A DNA stretch of 64,000 nt. Origin: Stromatinia cepivora. Lineage: Eukaryota; Ascomycota; Leotiomycetes; Helotiales; Sclerotiniaceae. Both the position numbers and the translations under genes were made by a program. The stretch is from assembly GCA_014898415.1 (NCBI GenBank), contig RCTD01000001.1, forward strand, positions 2,914,001 through 2,978,000. Reading direction: 5' to 3'. Shown piece by piece: positions 1 to 9,286 of this stretch (the first letter of the stretch is position 1; each line of letters opens with the position of its first letter). The notes beneath the pieces were generated by a model, which saw nothing but the letters and a program-made list of their open reading frames with translations, had not been told where the DNA came from and searched no databases.

Positions 1-317
1 TTCACCTCTTTCTCAATTCTTCTATGGACAAGGAAGTAAAACATAAATCATTTTTTGGTGTGTTACTAAACCCACATTCCATATCCTTTGTCCTTTATAT
101 CCTATATCGCCTTCGAATATTGAATATTCTATTTCCATTTACCTCCTGGAAAATATCAAAATATCACTCAGATTAATTCGCTTCGCCTCGAAAGAGAAAA
201 GAGAAAAGAGCAAAGAGAAAAGAGAAAAAGGTCGAAACCCACCATCAAAATAAATCCGTCCTAACAAAAGTCTGAATTTACCATTTACCGGACAAGACTC
301 ACAAGAGAGAGATTACC

Positions 318-363
318 GTACTAATAGTACTAATAGTACTAATAGTACTAATAGTACTAATAA
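318..363. repeat. 9-bp microsatellite (TAGTACTAA)n
   Basis: About five near-perfect copies of a 9-bp unit lie in the promoter or leader region upstream of the gene starting at 1806. Confidence 0.9.
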
Positions 364-450
364 GGGATTGAAAAAGTCAGCCGTAGTCAGACAGCATCAC
401 ACCAAGAAAACCCCCACCCATCAAATAAAATAACATCCACAACCGGAACC

Positions 451-512
451 ACAAGTACAAGTACATACAAGTACAAGTACAAGTACAAGTACAAGCACAA
501 GTACCAGTACAA
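451..512. repeat. 6-bp microsatellite (ACAAGT)n
   Basis: About ten copies of ACAAGT, with one interruption and slight degeneration at the 3' end (ACAAGC, ACCAGT). Confidence 0.9.
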
Positions 513-516
513 ATTA

Positions 517-617
517 CCACCATCCACCATCCACCATCCACCATTCACCATCCACCATTCACCATCCACCATTCACCATCCACCATTCACCATCCACCAT
601 TCACCATCCACCATCCA
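517..617. repeat. 7/14-bp satellite of CACCATC and CACCATT units
   Basis: Seven-base units alternate between CACCATC and CACCATT, giving a higher-order 14-bp period over about 100 bp. It directly follows the ACAAGT array. Confidence 0.9.
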
Positions 618-1120
618 CAAATCCACAGCCACCAAAAAATTCCAACCCACTTTCTTTGAAAGAAAAAAAGAAAAAAAAAGAAAAAGCAAGCTTTCCACAT
701 CCGTTACACTATTCTGTACCCATCTTAGTGTTCATTATTTATCCACCTCTATTTGGAACTGCATATCTACCCACTTACTACCTACTTTAACTCACTTCCT
801 ACTTTACAACCTCTTTCATCCATCTGCATTATTTACCAACCAACGACAACTCTCCTCTCCTCTCTTAACCCTTACACCCTTTCACACCCTTACCACATCA
901 GACTTTCACGGCATAGAAAAGAGCCTCTCAAGAATTCAGGTCTCTTTTATTAATACTTGGTTCTTTGATTCTTGTCGTGTTTTCCGAAACGGTACTTATC
1001 CCGCCAAGCTGGTACTACTTTAAAACAAATTCGGAAGATTTGATTATTCAATTTATGTGGAAAGATCAGCCCTGAAAAAGTTCATCTCAGCCCTTAAATG
1101 AACGTCATTTTATAAATCCG

Positions 1121-1204
1121 CAGCACCCCCAGCACCCCCAGCACCGCAACACCACCCAGCACCACCCAGCACCACCCAGCACCACCCAGCACCGCCCAGC
1201 ACTA
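1121..1204. repeat. CAGCACC-type tandem repeat
   Basis: The array starts with 9-bp units (CAGCACCCC) and changes to about five 10-bp units (CAGCACCACC). It is C-rich and nearly G-poor on the + strand, and lies in the same leader as the other arrays. Confidence 0.85.
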
Positions 1205-1805
1205 CCTACCCAACAACCCCCATAACAAACAACCACCAAAAATACACCGTACTTTTTTCTCTTATACCTGTTTGTATCGACCAAAGAGAAGACCTTGACG
1301 AAACAAATCCAGAGTGGAAACCAACTTTATTATACACATCACCACTTTTCTCTTCTACCAACAATAATCCTTCGATTAGAGGAAGATACCACTTTTTCTT
1401 TTCCTTTTATTGCTTTCTTCGCAGTAACCTGGATAAACCTCTTTTTTGAACATGATGTTTTCTCTACAATTATAGCAATACGGTCCTTAGGGACGCTTTA
1501 ATTCAACGGTCCTCCTCGGCCCTTGCTTTTCTTTGGAAAGGCATCTGACGACGAACTACTTCTTTTCGTCTCGAAACTCTACATTTGTTGCATTTCTACC
1601 CTTTACCAATTACCAATACGTCGAGGCTTTTGAGGAGTACTCGATTGTTTCACTTCATTCCATTTCGAATCTTCAAACCACAAACCACGACCTCTTTCTT
1701 CAATTCGGAAACCACATTCCGATTTTCATATAACAACCCTTTTCTAATCGACCATATACCAACCGTCGATCCTACTTATTTTATCTACCTAATTATACAT
1801 TCACA

Positions 1806-4223
1806 ATGAATCTCAATCACGATCGGAACCATACCATGGAGGGGCAAGATATGTCAACATGGCGTCCACAGGCGGCATCCACTTCAAATATGTCTGCAAC
1901 TGGCGACGAAGAAATAATATCCGCAGACGTCGATGAGCCTCCTGAATTACAATTAAACGAATTTACAAAGGCTCCTATTCGTCCTCAAAATGATCGCGCG
2001 ATTTCTCTTCTTGCAAAAGGTTTGAAGAGCCCGGAACTCGAGACACAAAAACCTGAGATGCATATTACAACCGACTTAATGCGCCGCCGATCCTTAATGA
2101 GCACAGCAAGTTTAGCATCTACCGCCGAACTTACCAGCGATGGAGGCTTCACAAGTCCTGCTCGCACCAATACACCCAGTCCACCATTTCCAAATACATC
2201 TTATTATTCGATGAGTCGAAAACCGACATATCCTCCATCTACTTCAGTCGTACCTCATGAAGCGGCTGATCCAATCATTGCAGTTCACACGGAAATACTT
2301 AACGTTTCACCAAAAGCAGCACCAGTTGTACCTCTTGAGGCTGCTCCCAAGAAGCGTTGTATCAGCTTCGCTTGTGGTGCACGAAAGGACCCCGCTCCTA
2401 AGACAGGGGTAGTTGCCGTCGCGAAACCCCTTGAGCCTGTAGCTCCTGTAGTTGAGGCTCCAAAACGCAAATGTACCATTAAATTTGCGTGTCCTTCTAA
2501 GCCTACAGAAAAACATGTGGAAAAGCCTGTAGAGAACGTGGAGCCCACCGAAAAGGCATCCTCTTTGAAACTCGCTCTGCCAGATACTCCATCGCGAAAA
2601 CGCGTCTCAAGTCGGTCACCATCTACTTCAAGAAAGCCTAGACCTGCTGCAACATCTTCTACTCGCCCTCATCGCGAATCCACAGGAACCGTAAGACGTG
2701 CATCTCAAAGTCCGGTTGCGATAAGATGCAAGCCAAAGTATGTCATTGCTGAGGAGAAAGATTTGCAATCTGAGGCTGCCCGATTTCACGAATTCTGCAG
2801 CGAAGGCCCAGAGGAGGACGACTGGATTCGCAAAGATGAAGAGATCCCAAAGGCAAAAATTACCATCAATGACACCCTTGCAAAGGAGATTAGAATCCGT
2901 AGACTTGGGTCGGAAGCCGAAGAAGAAGCTTTGGAGGAAGATGATGAAGATTTCGATGATGGAAACGACTCCGATAATGAAGATGGCTCTGATGACGACC
3001 AAGATGACTTCGAGGATGATGAGACTGATCGTGTTTACTCTGAAGACGATGATACGGATGGAAATGAGACAGATAATGAGGCTGGTTTCGCCGATTCTGA
3101 TGACGAGGATGATACTGAAGGTGACTTTAATTTCTGGACACCAAATAAATTGGAACAAGCACGATTTCCAATTCCAAATGCCGAAGCTAGCACTTATCGT
3201 GCTTCCGCAAACCGAACTGCTTCCGCATCATCAATCGAATCCCTTAACGATACGGCTCCTATAAGAGAATTGTCTAGGGGCAAGAGAAGACCGAGAAAGC
3301 CTCGCAGCATCAAGATTCGCCCAGGAACCCCAGATCTCCCTGATAGTACCGATTTTGTTTGCGGAACACTTGATGAGGATCGTCCTCTTGAAGATGCTTA
3401 TGTTTCTTGTATGGAAGCCAGAAAATATGCCAGACACATCGCTACCCCTCAAGATATTGATCCATCTTTCCCAACCTCTGATCCCGAGGATGAAGAAGAC
3501 GAGATTGATGATGTTGCGAAAACAATTGAGAGTGACGAACATGTTTGGATGCAAGGAAAATTTGAAGATTCTGATTCAGATCGTCGTCGTGCCAGATCTC
3601 GTAGATCTCCTGGTCATTCTCCAAGAAGATTACATTCTCCTCCACCAAAACAACGTCTTCGCTCTCCACCTCCGAAGCAACGTCTTCGATCACCGCCACC
3701 TAAGAAACGTCTCCAGTCACCACCACCGCCAAAGAAACGTCTTCAATCGCCTCCATTACGCAAGTTGTTTGGTGATGAATCTCCAGATCGGCCACGTTCT
3801 CCACCACCGGCACGTGCTATTGATTCTCCTCCAGCTTCACCTTCAATCATCGGAAGTAAAGCAATTAGGTTTGCACCTTTAGGATCGAGACCAGGTTTGA
3901 CTCATACCAAGTCTCTTCCTCGAACTCCAAATGCTTTCTGTCGTCAATATACTGCAAATCGTATTGCTGCAGCAAATGAAATCGCTGCAAAGGATGATGG
4001 TGATGGACCATTACGAGGAGCAATTGATATTGTCAAAGGTCTGGAGCAAAAGCGACAACGACGAAAGGAGAAATTTTATCAAAAGCATTGCGCCAATCGT
4101 GCACGCAAAGCTCAACCAGAACGTAGACCACAACCTGGTAAAGGTGCAGAACGTATGCGAGAATTGGGATTACTTATGGCTGGCAAGACTGGCACTAATG
4201 ACCCATATATGCTCTCTGCATAG
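1806..4223 (+). CDS. DUF2457-like acidic, Ser/Pro-rich fungal protein
   Basis: Single-exon frame of 805 residues. I believe it belongs to the fungal DUF2457 family of unknown function; this rests on recall of the family's look (basic Cys motifs, acidic stretch, C-terminal conserved block), not on an alignment. Visible in order: a Ser/Thr/Pro-rich N-terminus; two related motifs KRCISFACG (about residue 183) and KRKCTIKFACP (about 221); a basic SR-rich stretch; an Asp/Glu-dominated tract at about 372-446; a block with LEDAYVSCMEARKYARHI; an SPPPKxRL repeat at about 611-654; and a basic C-terminus. There is no signal peptide or membrane segment, so a nuclear or cytosolic protein is likely. The ATG at 1806 is the first in frame; a second in-frame ATG at 1836 is an alternative. 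The frame overlaps no neighbour. Confidence 0.85.
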   Translation: MNLNHDRNHTMEGQDMSTWRPQAASTSNMSATGDEEIISADVDEPPELQLNEFTKAPIRPQNDRAISLLAKGLKSPELETQKPEMHITTDLMRRRSLMSTASLASTAELTSDGGFTSPARTNTPSPPFPNTSYYSMSRKPTYPPSTSVVPHEAADPIIAVHTEILNVSPKAAPVVPLEAAPKKRCISFACGARKDPAPKTGVVAVAKPLEPVAPVVEAPKRKCTIKFACPSKPTEKHVEKPVENVEPTEKASSLKLALPDTPSRKRVSSRSPSTSRKPRPAATSSTRPHRESTGTVRRASQSPVAIRCKPKYVIAEEKDLQSEAARFHEFCSEGPEEDDWIRKDEEIPKAKITINDTLAKEIRIRRLGSEAEEEALEEDDEDFDDGNDSDNEDGSDDDQDDFEDDETDRVYSEDDDTDGNETDNEAGFADSDDEDDTEGDFNFWTPNKLEQARFPIPNAEASTYRASANRTASASSIESLNDTAPIRELSRGKRRPRKPRSIKIRPGTPDLPDSTDFVCGTLDEDRPLEDAYVSCMEARKYARHIATPQDIDPSFPTSDPEDEEDEIDDVAKTIESDEHVWMQGKFEDSDSDRRRARSRRSPGHSPRRLHSPPPKQRLRSPPPKQRLRSPPPKKRLQSPPPPKKRLQSPPLRKLFGDESPDRPRSPPPARAIDSPPASPSIIGSKAIRFAPLGSRPGLTHTKSLPRTPNAFCRQYTANRIAAANEIAAKDDGDGPLRGAIDIVKGLEQKRQRRKEKFYQKHCANRARKAQPERRPQPGKGAERMRELGLLMAGKTGTNDPYMLSA
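3637..3766 (+). repeat. In-frame SPPPKxRL repeat in the DUF2457-like protein
   Basis: About five coding copies of a 9-10 residue unit, SPPPK(K/Q)RL(R/Q), encoded by 27- or 30-bp units with synonymous drift. It sits between the acidic tract and the conserved C-terminus and probably expands or contracts by slippage. Confidence 0.85.
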
Positions 4224-5069
4224 ATCTATTGCAAAAGCAAAAACTTTATAGCTATTTTCTATTCTTGAACTGTCAGGCTTTCTCTTTCCTCTCTCTGGTA
4301 GAAGAGTGTTTTATTTTAGATGAGATATACCCCTTCTTTCGGAGTTTTGAGAGGAATTGGAAGAAAGCCTATCGGGAACCCGTGATCGATCGGAATAAAA
4401 GACGATGAGACGGCTTCGATTTTCTGTCATCTTTCCATGGTTGGATGGATGTTATGGATGCGAAACCCCGATTATTTTATACACACACTTTATTTTGTAA
4501 ATAGGAATGAATAAATATTCAATAAAACATTTATCATCACATTAAACTTTTTGCATCCTGATTCATACTCTGTGTTTTGTGAATGAACAGTGTGATGTTT
4601 TACGTGTAGTTATACCAGTTATACGGAGTACTGATTGATCGATCGACCTTTCTACTTACTAGTCAAACTATCTATCTAGTATCTAGTAATATTCCTCCCC
4701 AAGTATCATCGTCGAATACCCCTAGCTAGGTAGGGTAGGTACCTAGGTGTTTAACAATTCTTCTTGATATAGGAAGATATATTGATATAAAGAAAAGTAG
4801 TATGATGTAATCACAACCTTTTATTTATCAGCCCTACCTACCCCGCATCCACATCTTACAATCACAAAGGAACAAGAACAAAAACAGACAAACAAACAAA
4901 CAAACAAACAAACAGTTATATCAACTCGGGGTGCTAGTTTTATTTTTATCTAGATAAGTATACAAAACATTATCCTTCAAAATAATCTCAATAATCAATC
5001 AATATCTAACGTCAACCTACCTACCTACCAACCAAATAAATCTATCCATCCCCCCATCAAAAACAAACC
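4224..5069. other. Intergenic, no gene seen
   Basis: This is the AT-rich 3' flank of the DUF2457-like gene, followed by the promoter of the Rossmann-fold gene. It contains many TACCTAGG/CCTACCTA-type short repeats and an (AAAC)n tract. I see no coding potential. Confidence 0.6.
4889..4914. repeat. (AAAC)n microsatellite
   Basis: Six copies of a 4-bp unit about 150 bp upstream of the start codon at 5070. Confidence 0.85.
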
Positions 5070-6038
5070 ATGACCCCCACCCCCACCCCCCGAATCCTCC
5101 TCCTCGGCGGCCACGGCAAGGTTTCCCTGCTCATGACGCCCAAAATCCTCGCCCGTTCCTGGACCCTGATTTCCATGATCCGAAACCCGGATCACAAAGA
5201 GGATGTTCTTGCTGCTGCGGGAAAAGCCTCGGAAATTGGAAGTACTGGGGATCGGATTGGAGATGTTGAGGTATTGGTAAAGAGTTTGGAGGATGTGAAG
5301 AGTGTGGGTGATGCGAAGGGGATTTTGGAGGGGGTGAGGCCGGATTGGGTGGTTTGGTGTGCTGGTGTGTTTTTTTTTTTTTTTTTTGGTTTTTGGGGGG
5401 TTTTTTTTCTTCTGGGGGAGATGGGAGGGAGTAATATTGTGGTTAGGGATGAATAAAATAAAATGCTGATATAGGAAATAATAGGAGCTGGTGGCAAAGG
5501 CGGCAAACACCGCACCTACGCCATCGATCAAAACGCCTGCATCCACTTCATGCGCGCCTGTCTCTCCGCGCCCTCCATAACCAAATTCCTCCTCATCTCC
5601 GCCCTCATATGCCGCCGTTCGCGCGCACCGTGGTGGAGCGACGACGATTGGAAATATGTACAAAAAGTCAATACGGAGATTCTACCGGATTATTTCCAAG
5701 CGAAGTTAAAGGCGGATCAGGCGTTGGTTGTGGAGGGGGGGGAGAGGAAGGATTGGACGTGGATTGATTTGAGGCCGGGGACGTTGAGTGATGGGGAGGA
5801 GATGGGAAGGGTGGTTTTGGGGAAAACGAGGGGGGAGGGGAAGGTTACGAGGGGGGATGTGGCGGAGGTGGCGGTTAGGTTGTTGGGGGGGGAGGGGGTG
5901 GGGAGTGGGTATTTTGATTTGTTGAATGGGGAGGTGGAGGTGGGGGAGGAGGTTGATAGGGTGGTGGCCCTGGGGGTGGATGCTAGGGATGGAGAGGAAT
6001 TTGAGGATTTAAAGGGGAGTGAGTTTTTGAAGATATAG
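5070..6038 (+). CDS. NAD(P)-binding Rossmann-fold (SDR/epimerase-type) protein
   Basis: Two exons, 5070-5364 and 5485-6038, give 282 residues. The 120-nt intron starts GTGTGT, holds a long poly-T tract and ends AATAATAG; phase 1 matches on both sides and rebuilds the motif WCAGAGGKGG. The N-terminus RILLLGGHGKV is an NAD(P)-binding glycine loop. Later come RAPWWSDDDW and LRPGTLSD, which I associate with fungal atypical-SDR/NAD(H)-binding proteins of unknown substrate. The segment LISALICRRS, where relatives usually have a V/ISYIGSR-like stretch, may be divergent. The sense strand is extremely G-rich with long purine runs from about 5230 on, unlike most neighbouring genes. The enzymatic reaction cannot be assigned. 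A cytosolic location is likely, as there is no targeting signal. Confidence 0.8.
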
Positions 6039-6330
6039 ATTAGCAAGAGTATCTAGGAGATTCGCGATGGATTCGGCGATGGTTGCGGCATTATTTAATG
6101 AAAGGACCGTCCAGAGAGACATGAGATAATTGTCTGATAAGGTAGTGAGGCAAGAAAAATGATTGTGCCACTGAACCATACATCTATCTGTTTCATCTCT
6201 TTCAACTCCTCTTGATCACTTCCTCTTCATCTATATATAGCCTTTCACCTCGCGTCATCCCATCTTATTCCACCTCATCACACATACAAGAATCAACCTC
6301 AAGCCTCAAAGTGAGGCAAAAAAGGAGGAA

Positions 6331-6338
6331 GAAAAAAA
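6331..6338 (-). terminator. Pol III T-run terminator of the 5S rRNA gene
   Basis: On the minus strand a run of Ts begins directly after the 5S 3' end, followed by a second T-rich stretch. This is the expected RNA polymerase III stop. Confidence 0.8.
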
Positions 6339-6457
6339 ACATACAACAGTGGGGATTCGCTGGTGGTCACCCACCCAACTACTAATCCACCGATCTGAAG
6401 CTTGTGTATGGCAGAGCGGACGGGATGCCCAATTCTCTTCAGTCTATGGTCGTATGT
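6339..6457 (-). rRNA. 5S ribosomal RNA
   Basis: A 119-base match to the fungal 5S pattern on the minus strand. It starts ACATACGACCATAG, contains the conserved CATCCCGTCCGCTC segment and the near-invariant TTAGTAGTTGGGTGGGTGACC, and ends in TGTTGTATGT. The first and last eight to ten bases pair to form helix I. The internal Pol III control regions are therefore present. It is a single dispersed copy between protein genes, as is usual in filamentous ascomycetes where 5S genes lie outside the rDNA repeat. I saw no second copy in this window. Confidence 0.96.
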
Positions 6458-6580
6458 GGCCGTTCTTCCTTTGAGTTGAATTATAAAGCCTAATTCACTA
6501 CAGTATGCATCCCCTTACCATCACAACCTCTCTCTCTCAACCACTCACCCCACTCAAACCATCCCCTCCCCCTTAGCAAC

Positions 6581-8509
6581 TCACCCACCATCCCCTCCCC
6601 CTGCACCAACAATCCCCCCCCTCATAATCCGCACACCCCGCTCCCCTTCCGCAATTTCATCATACCCCCAAATCGTATCCGCGATCCTACGTACTTTCTC
6701 CTCGATAAGTGAGAGATTGTCTGAGATGATTGGATCTTCCATGTCGAGTATGCGGCCGTAGTGGTTGCAGGTGCTTACGGCGGTGGTGGCGCGCGGTTGT
6801 CGGGTTTGTGTGTAGGCTGTGAAGAGGGCGTGGAGGTTTGGGGGGTGGGAGGATGATGGGGGATGGAGGGAGGGTGAGGGGGGCTGGGTTGGGGTTGGGG
6901 TGGAGGAGGAAGAGGGGGGGGAGGTAGAGGGAAGGTGGGAAAGAAGCGTGGTGAGTATATATACGTCTTCGACTAATGGATTAGATAACAAATTAGCTTA
7001 ATAATAATATTGCACACTCAAATCACAATCTCAGATTCAAAACACAAATCCATCCTCAACAAATACCTAACAAAACTATTAAGAAAAAAAGATGGATAAG
7101 TGAGAGAGAGAAAGAGAATACATACTACCAAGACCAGCACCCTGCCCAAAATGCGGCGCAGTAGTGTGTGCAGCATCGCCGATTAGGAGGATAGGAAGAC
7201 TTGGATGATGGAAGGTGGGTGCTGTGGGGTGGTAAAATGTTGCCCAGTAGGAGGGGGATTTAATGAGCTAAGAGAGGATGTGTTAGTGAACGTAGTTTGG
7301 GTTTGGAAGGAAGTGGAAGAAAGGATATTAAGGGGAAAAGGACATAGGGGATGGAGAACGTATGAAAATGGAAATGGGAAGTAGAAATTAAATTTTGGAT
7401 GAATGACATGAGATGGAGATGGTTATTCAAAACTTAGCCAAATAATTCGATGGTTAAAAAGACTCCATAAAAGCGAGAAAAACAATAACAATAACATGAA
7501 AGGACCAAATAAAAGAAAATGCTTGAAATAAAATCTAGCGTTCAAGAAACCACTCACTCACCCTCATAATCCCCTCGACATCCCTCCCCCACCTCCCATC
7601 CAAATAATCCCTCCCCAACTCCTCACTCACATTCTCCCTCACCCAACTCCCCTCCCAAACCCCCTCCTCCCTATTCGCAAAAGCAACAATATTCATACTC
7701 TTCCCACCCTCCACCGGAAAAGAAACCACATGTCCCCCATGTCCCAGGTAAAATATCCTCTGTCCGGCTTTCTCCCCTATACTTGCCTTGGCCTCTTCCA
7801 TTGGTATTAAACCCCTATATGCTATTTTCCCCGTAAAACGTGCTTTTAACTCGTCTGCATTGTTGGTGGGTGTGAGTACTATATCCCTACATAGGGATTT
7901 GACGCCGTCGGCGCCGATTACTAGGTCTGCGGTTGATGTTGTGCCGTCTTTGAATTGTAGTGTGACTTTAGAATTGGAAATGTCGGGATTGGCAGTTAGA
8001 GAAGAAGTAATTCCGATCAAACGTTTCCCAAACCTCACATCAGCAGAAGAAGGAAGGAGCTTGATAAGAACATCCATCAAGGATCTTCTATGCGCGGTAC
8101 TTTGACCCTCTCTTCCCTCTTTCATTCTTACCTGTGCTATTCTCCTTCCTTCCCATTCTCCATCTTTTCCATGTTTTTCCTGTGAACTACCAACTCGATC
8201 ACCGACTACAAAATCCCACCATACATCATCATCGCCCCAATTGGCAATAGCTTTATAACTTTCCCAGAAATCGGGATGGAGTAGTTTCATGATCCGGTGG
8301 CCACTTGCGCCAAATCCAATCCCGGCTCCTATTTCGGAGTAGCTATGGTGAGATTCGTAGATTGTGTAGCGGAGGTGAGATCGCTTGTGAGGTGGGAGGG
8401 CGGAAATAGAAAGGGCGAGCGTGAGACCAGTCAGACCTGCCCCGATTATGGCGATATTGAGGGGCTCGCTTGGTTCGGGGACGGACTGGGCTGAGGTGGA
8501 GTTGGACAT
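6581..8509 (-). CDS. FAD-dependent monooxygenase, salicylate-hydroxylase-like
   Basis: Three exons on the minus strand (8509-7562, 7267-7126, 6972-6581) give 493 residues. The donors are GTGAGT and GTATGT, the acceptors TTAG and TTAG, and phases match (0 and 1). Diagnostic motifs of class A flavoprotein monooxygenases are present: GxGxxG in IIGAGLTGL (residues 23-28), an acidic residue ending the second strand (YES, about 52), the DG motif GADG (199-202), and the GD motif IGDAAHTTAPHFGQGAGLGIED starting at 346-347. The family hydroxylates aromatic acids with NAD(P)H; the substrate here is unknown. Exon 3 carries an unusual Ser/Pro/Thr-rich insertion after YILTTLL. A second GTGAGT directly before the stop means one more 3' exon cannot be excluded. 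The start is the only in-frame ATG near the N-terminal glycine loop. Confidence 0.9.
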
Positions 8510-9286
8510 GATGGAAAACTGGAGTTGGGAGTGTTTTTATATTTTGAATGCGGATATTGAGGAAGTGAGGGGGAAGGGCGAAAGAGGGTAGTTGTAACGT
8601 TCGGTATTATCGGTGAAAATTCGATGATAAGGGGGAGAGTCAAGTTGGCGACTTAGTAGAAACAGTTGGGTAAATGAAACACGAACTATTGCATATGAAC
8701 CATATGGTAACAATTTGAAGGTTCAGTAACTCGGACACTGGCTGGGGATAACATCGTAATATTCAAAAGAGAGGGTAGCAGAGCGGTGATATAGTATCAG
8801 AGACAGAACAACACTAAAGATCCCGCTGCAGCACAAAGCCATAGTAGCTAAGAGAAGATAGAACACCAGAAGAAATGTATCGAATCTTTACAATGATAAG
8901 CAATGACGATCGAATTAAAAGCCTTGAAAATAGTTCAGATAGTTCCGAAGGGTACACTGCATTAAGTATGTTAGGTAACTTCGGAACTGAAATACGAAAC
9001 CGAAACCCAAATGGTTCAGTAACTTTCCGAAGTGTAACCTATGTGTGACATGGAAATTTCGAGTATTAAATTCAAAATAATGTTTTAACAAGATTCTTCA
9101 ACTCATGCCGCCATGCATCCTAAAAGAAGAAGTAAGGAATGCTTCAAAATGGTATGACTACTAAGTTAACTTAATTATCCCTAAGCTACGTAACTAGGAC
9201 TTCCAAAAACTGTGATTCCGTGGAACTCTTCCTCTATATCGCCTACCATCCTGATAGTGACGATTAGTCCAAGCTCCTGCAAGCAA
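8510..9286. other. Intergenic, no gene seen
   Basis: This is the promoter side of the FAD monooxygenase and the 3' flank of the decayed MFS gene. I see no supported coding sequence or RNA gene. Confidence 0.6.

Larger units (their letters stand above)
1..1805. other. Upstream leader of the DUF2457-like gene, no gene seen
   Basis: I see no convincing coding sequence here. The stretch is pyrimidine-rich on the + strand, carries four tandem-repeat arrays (listed separately), and runs into the start codon at 1806. The last 600 bases contain several overlapping short open frames (60-74 codons) without recognisable protein features. They could be upstream ORFs in a long 5' leader, but transcription cannot be judged from sequence. 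Confidence 0.5.

Noticed and set aside
387..572. 61-codon minus-strand ORF rich in Trp, Gly and Tyr-Leu repeats
   Set aside because: Translation of the ACAAGT and CACCATC/T microsatellites only.
2628..3158. Long antisense and alternate-frame ORFs inside the DUF2457-like gene
   Set aside because: Shadows of the acidic, Asp/Glu-rich coding sequence (GAT/GAA codons read in other frames).
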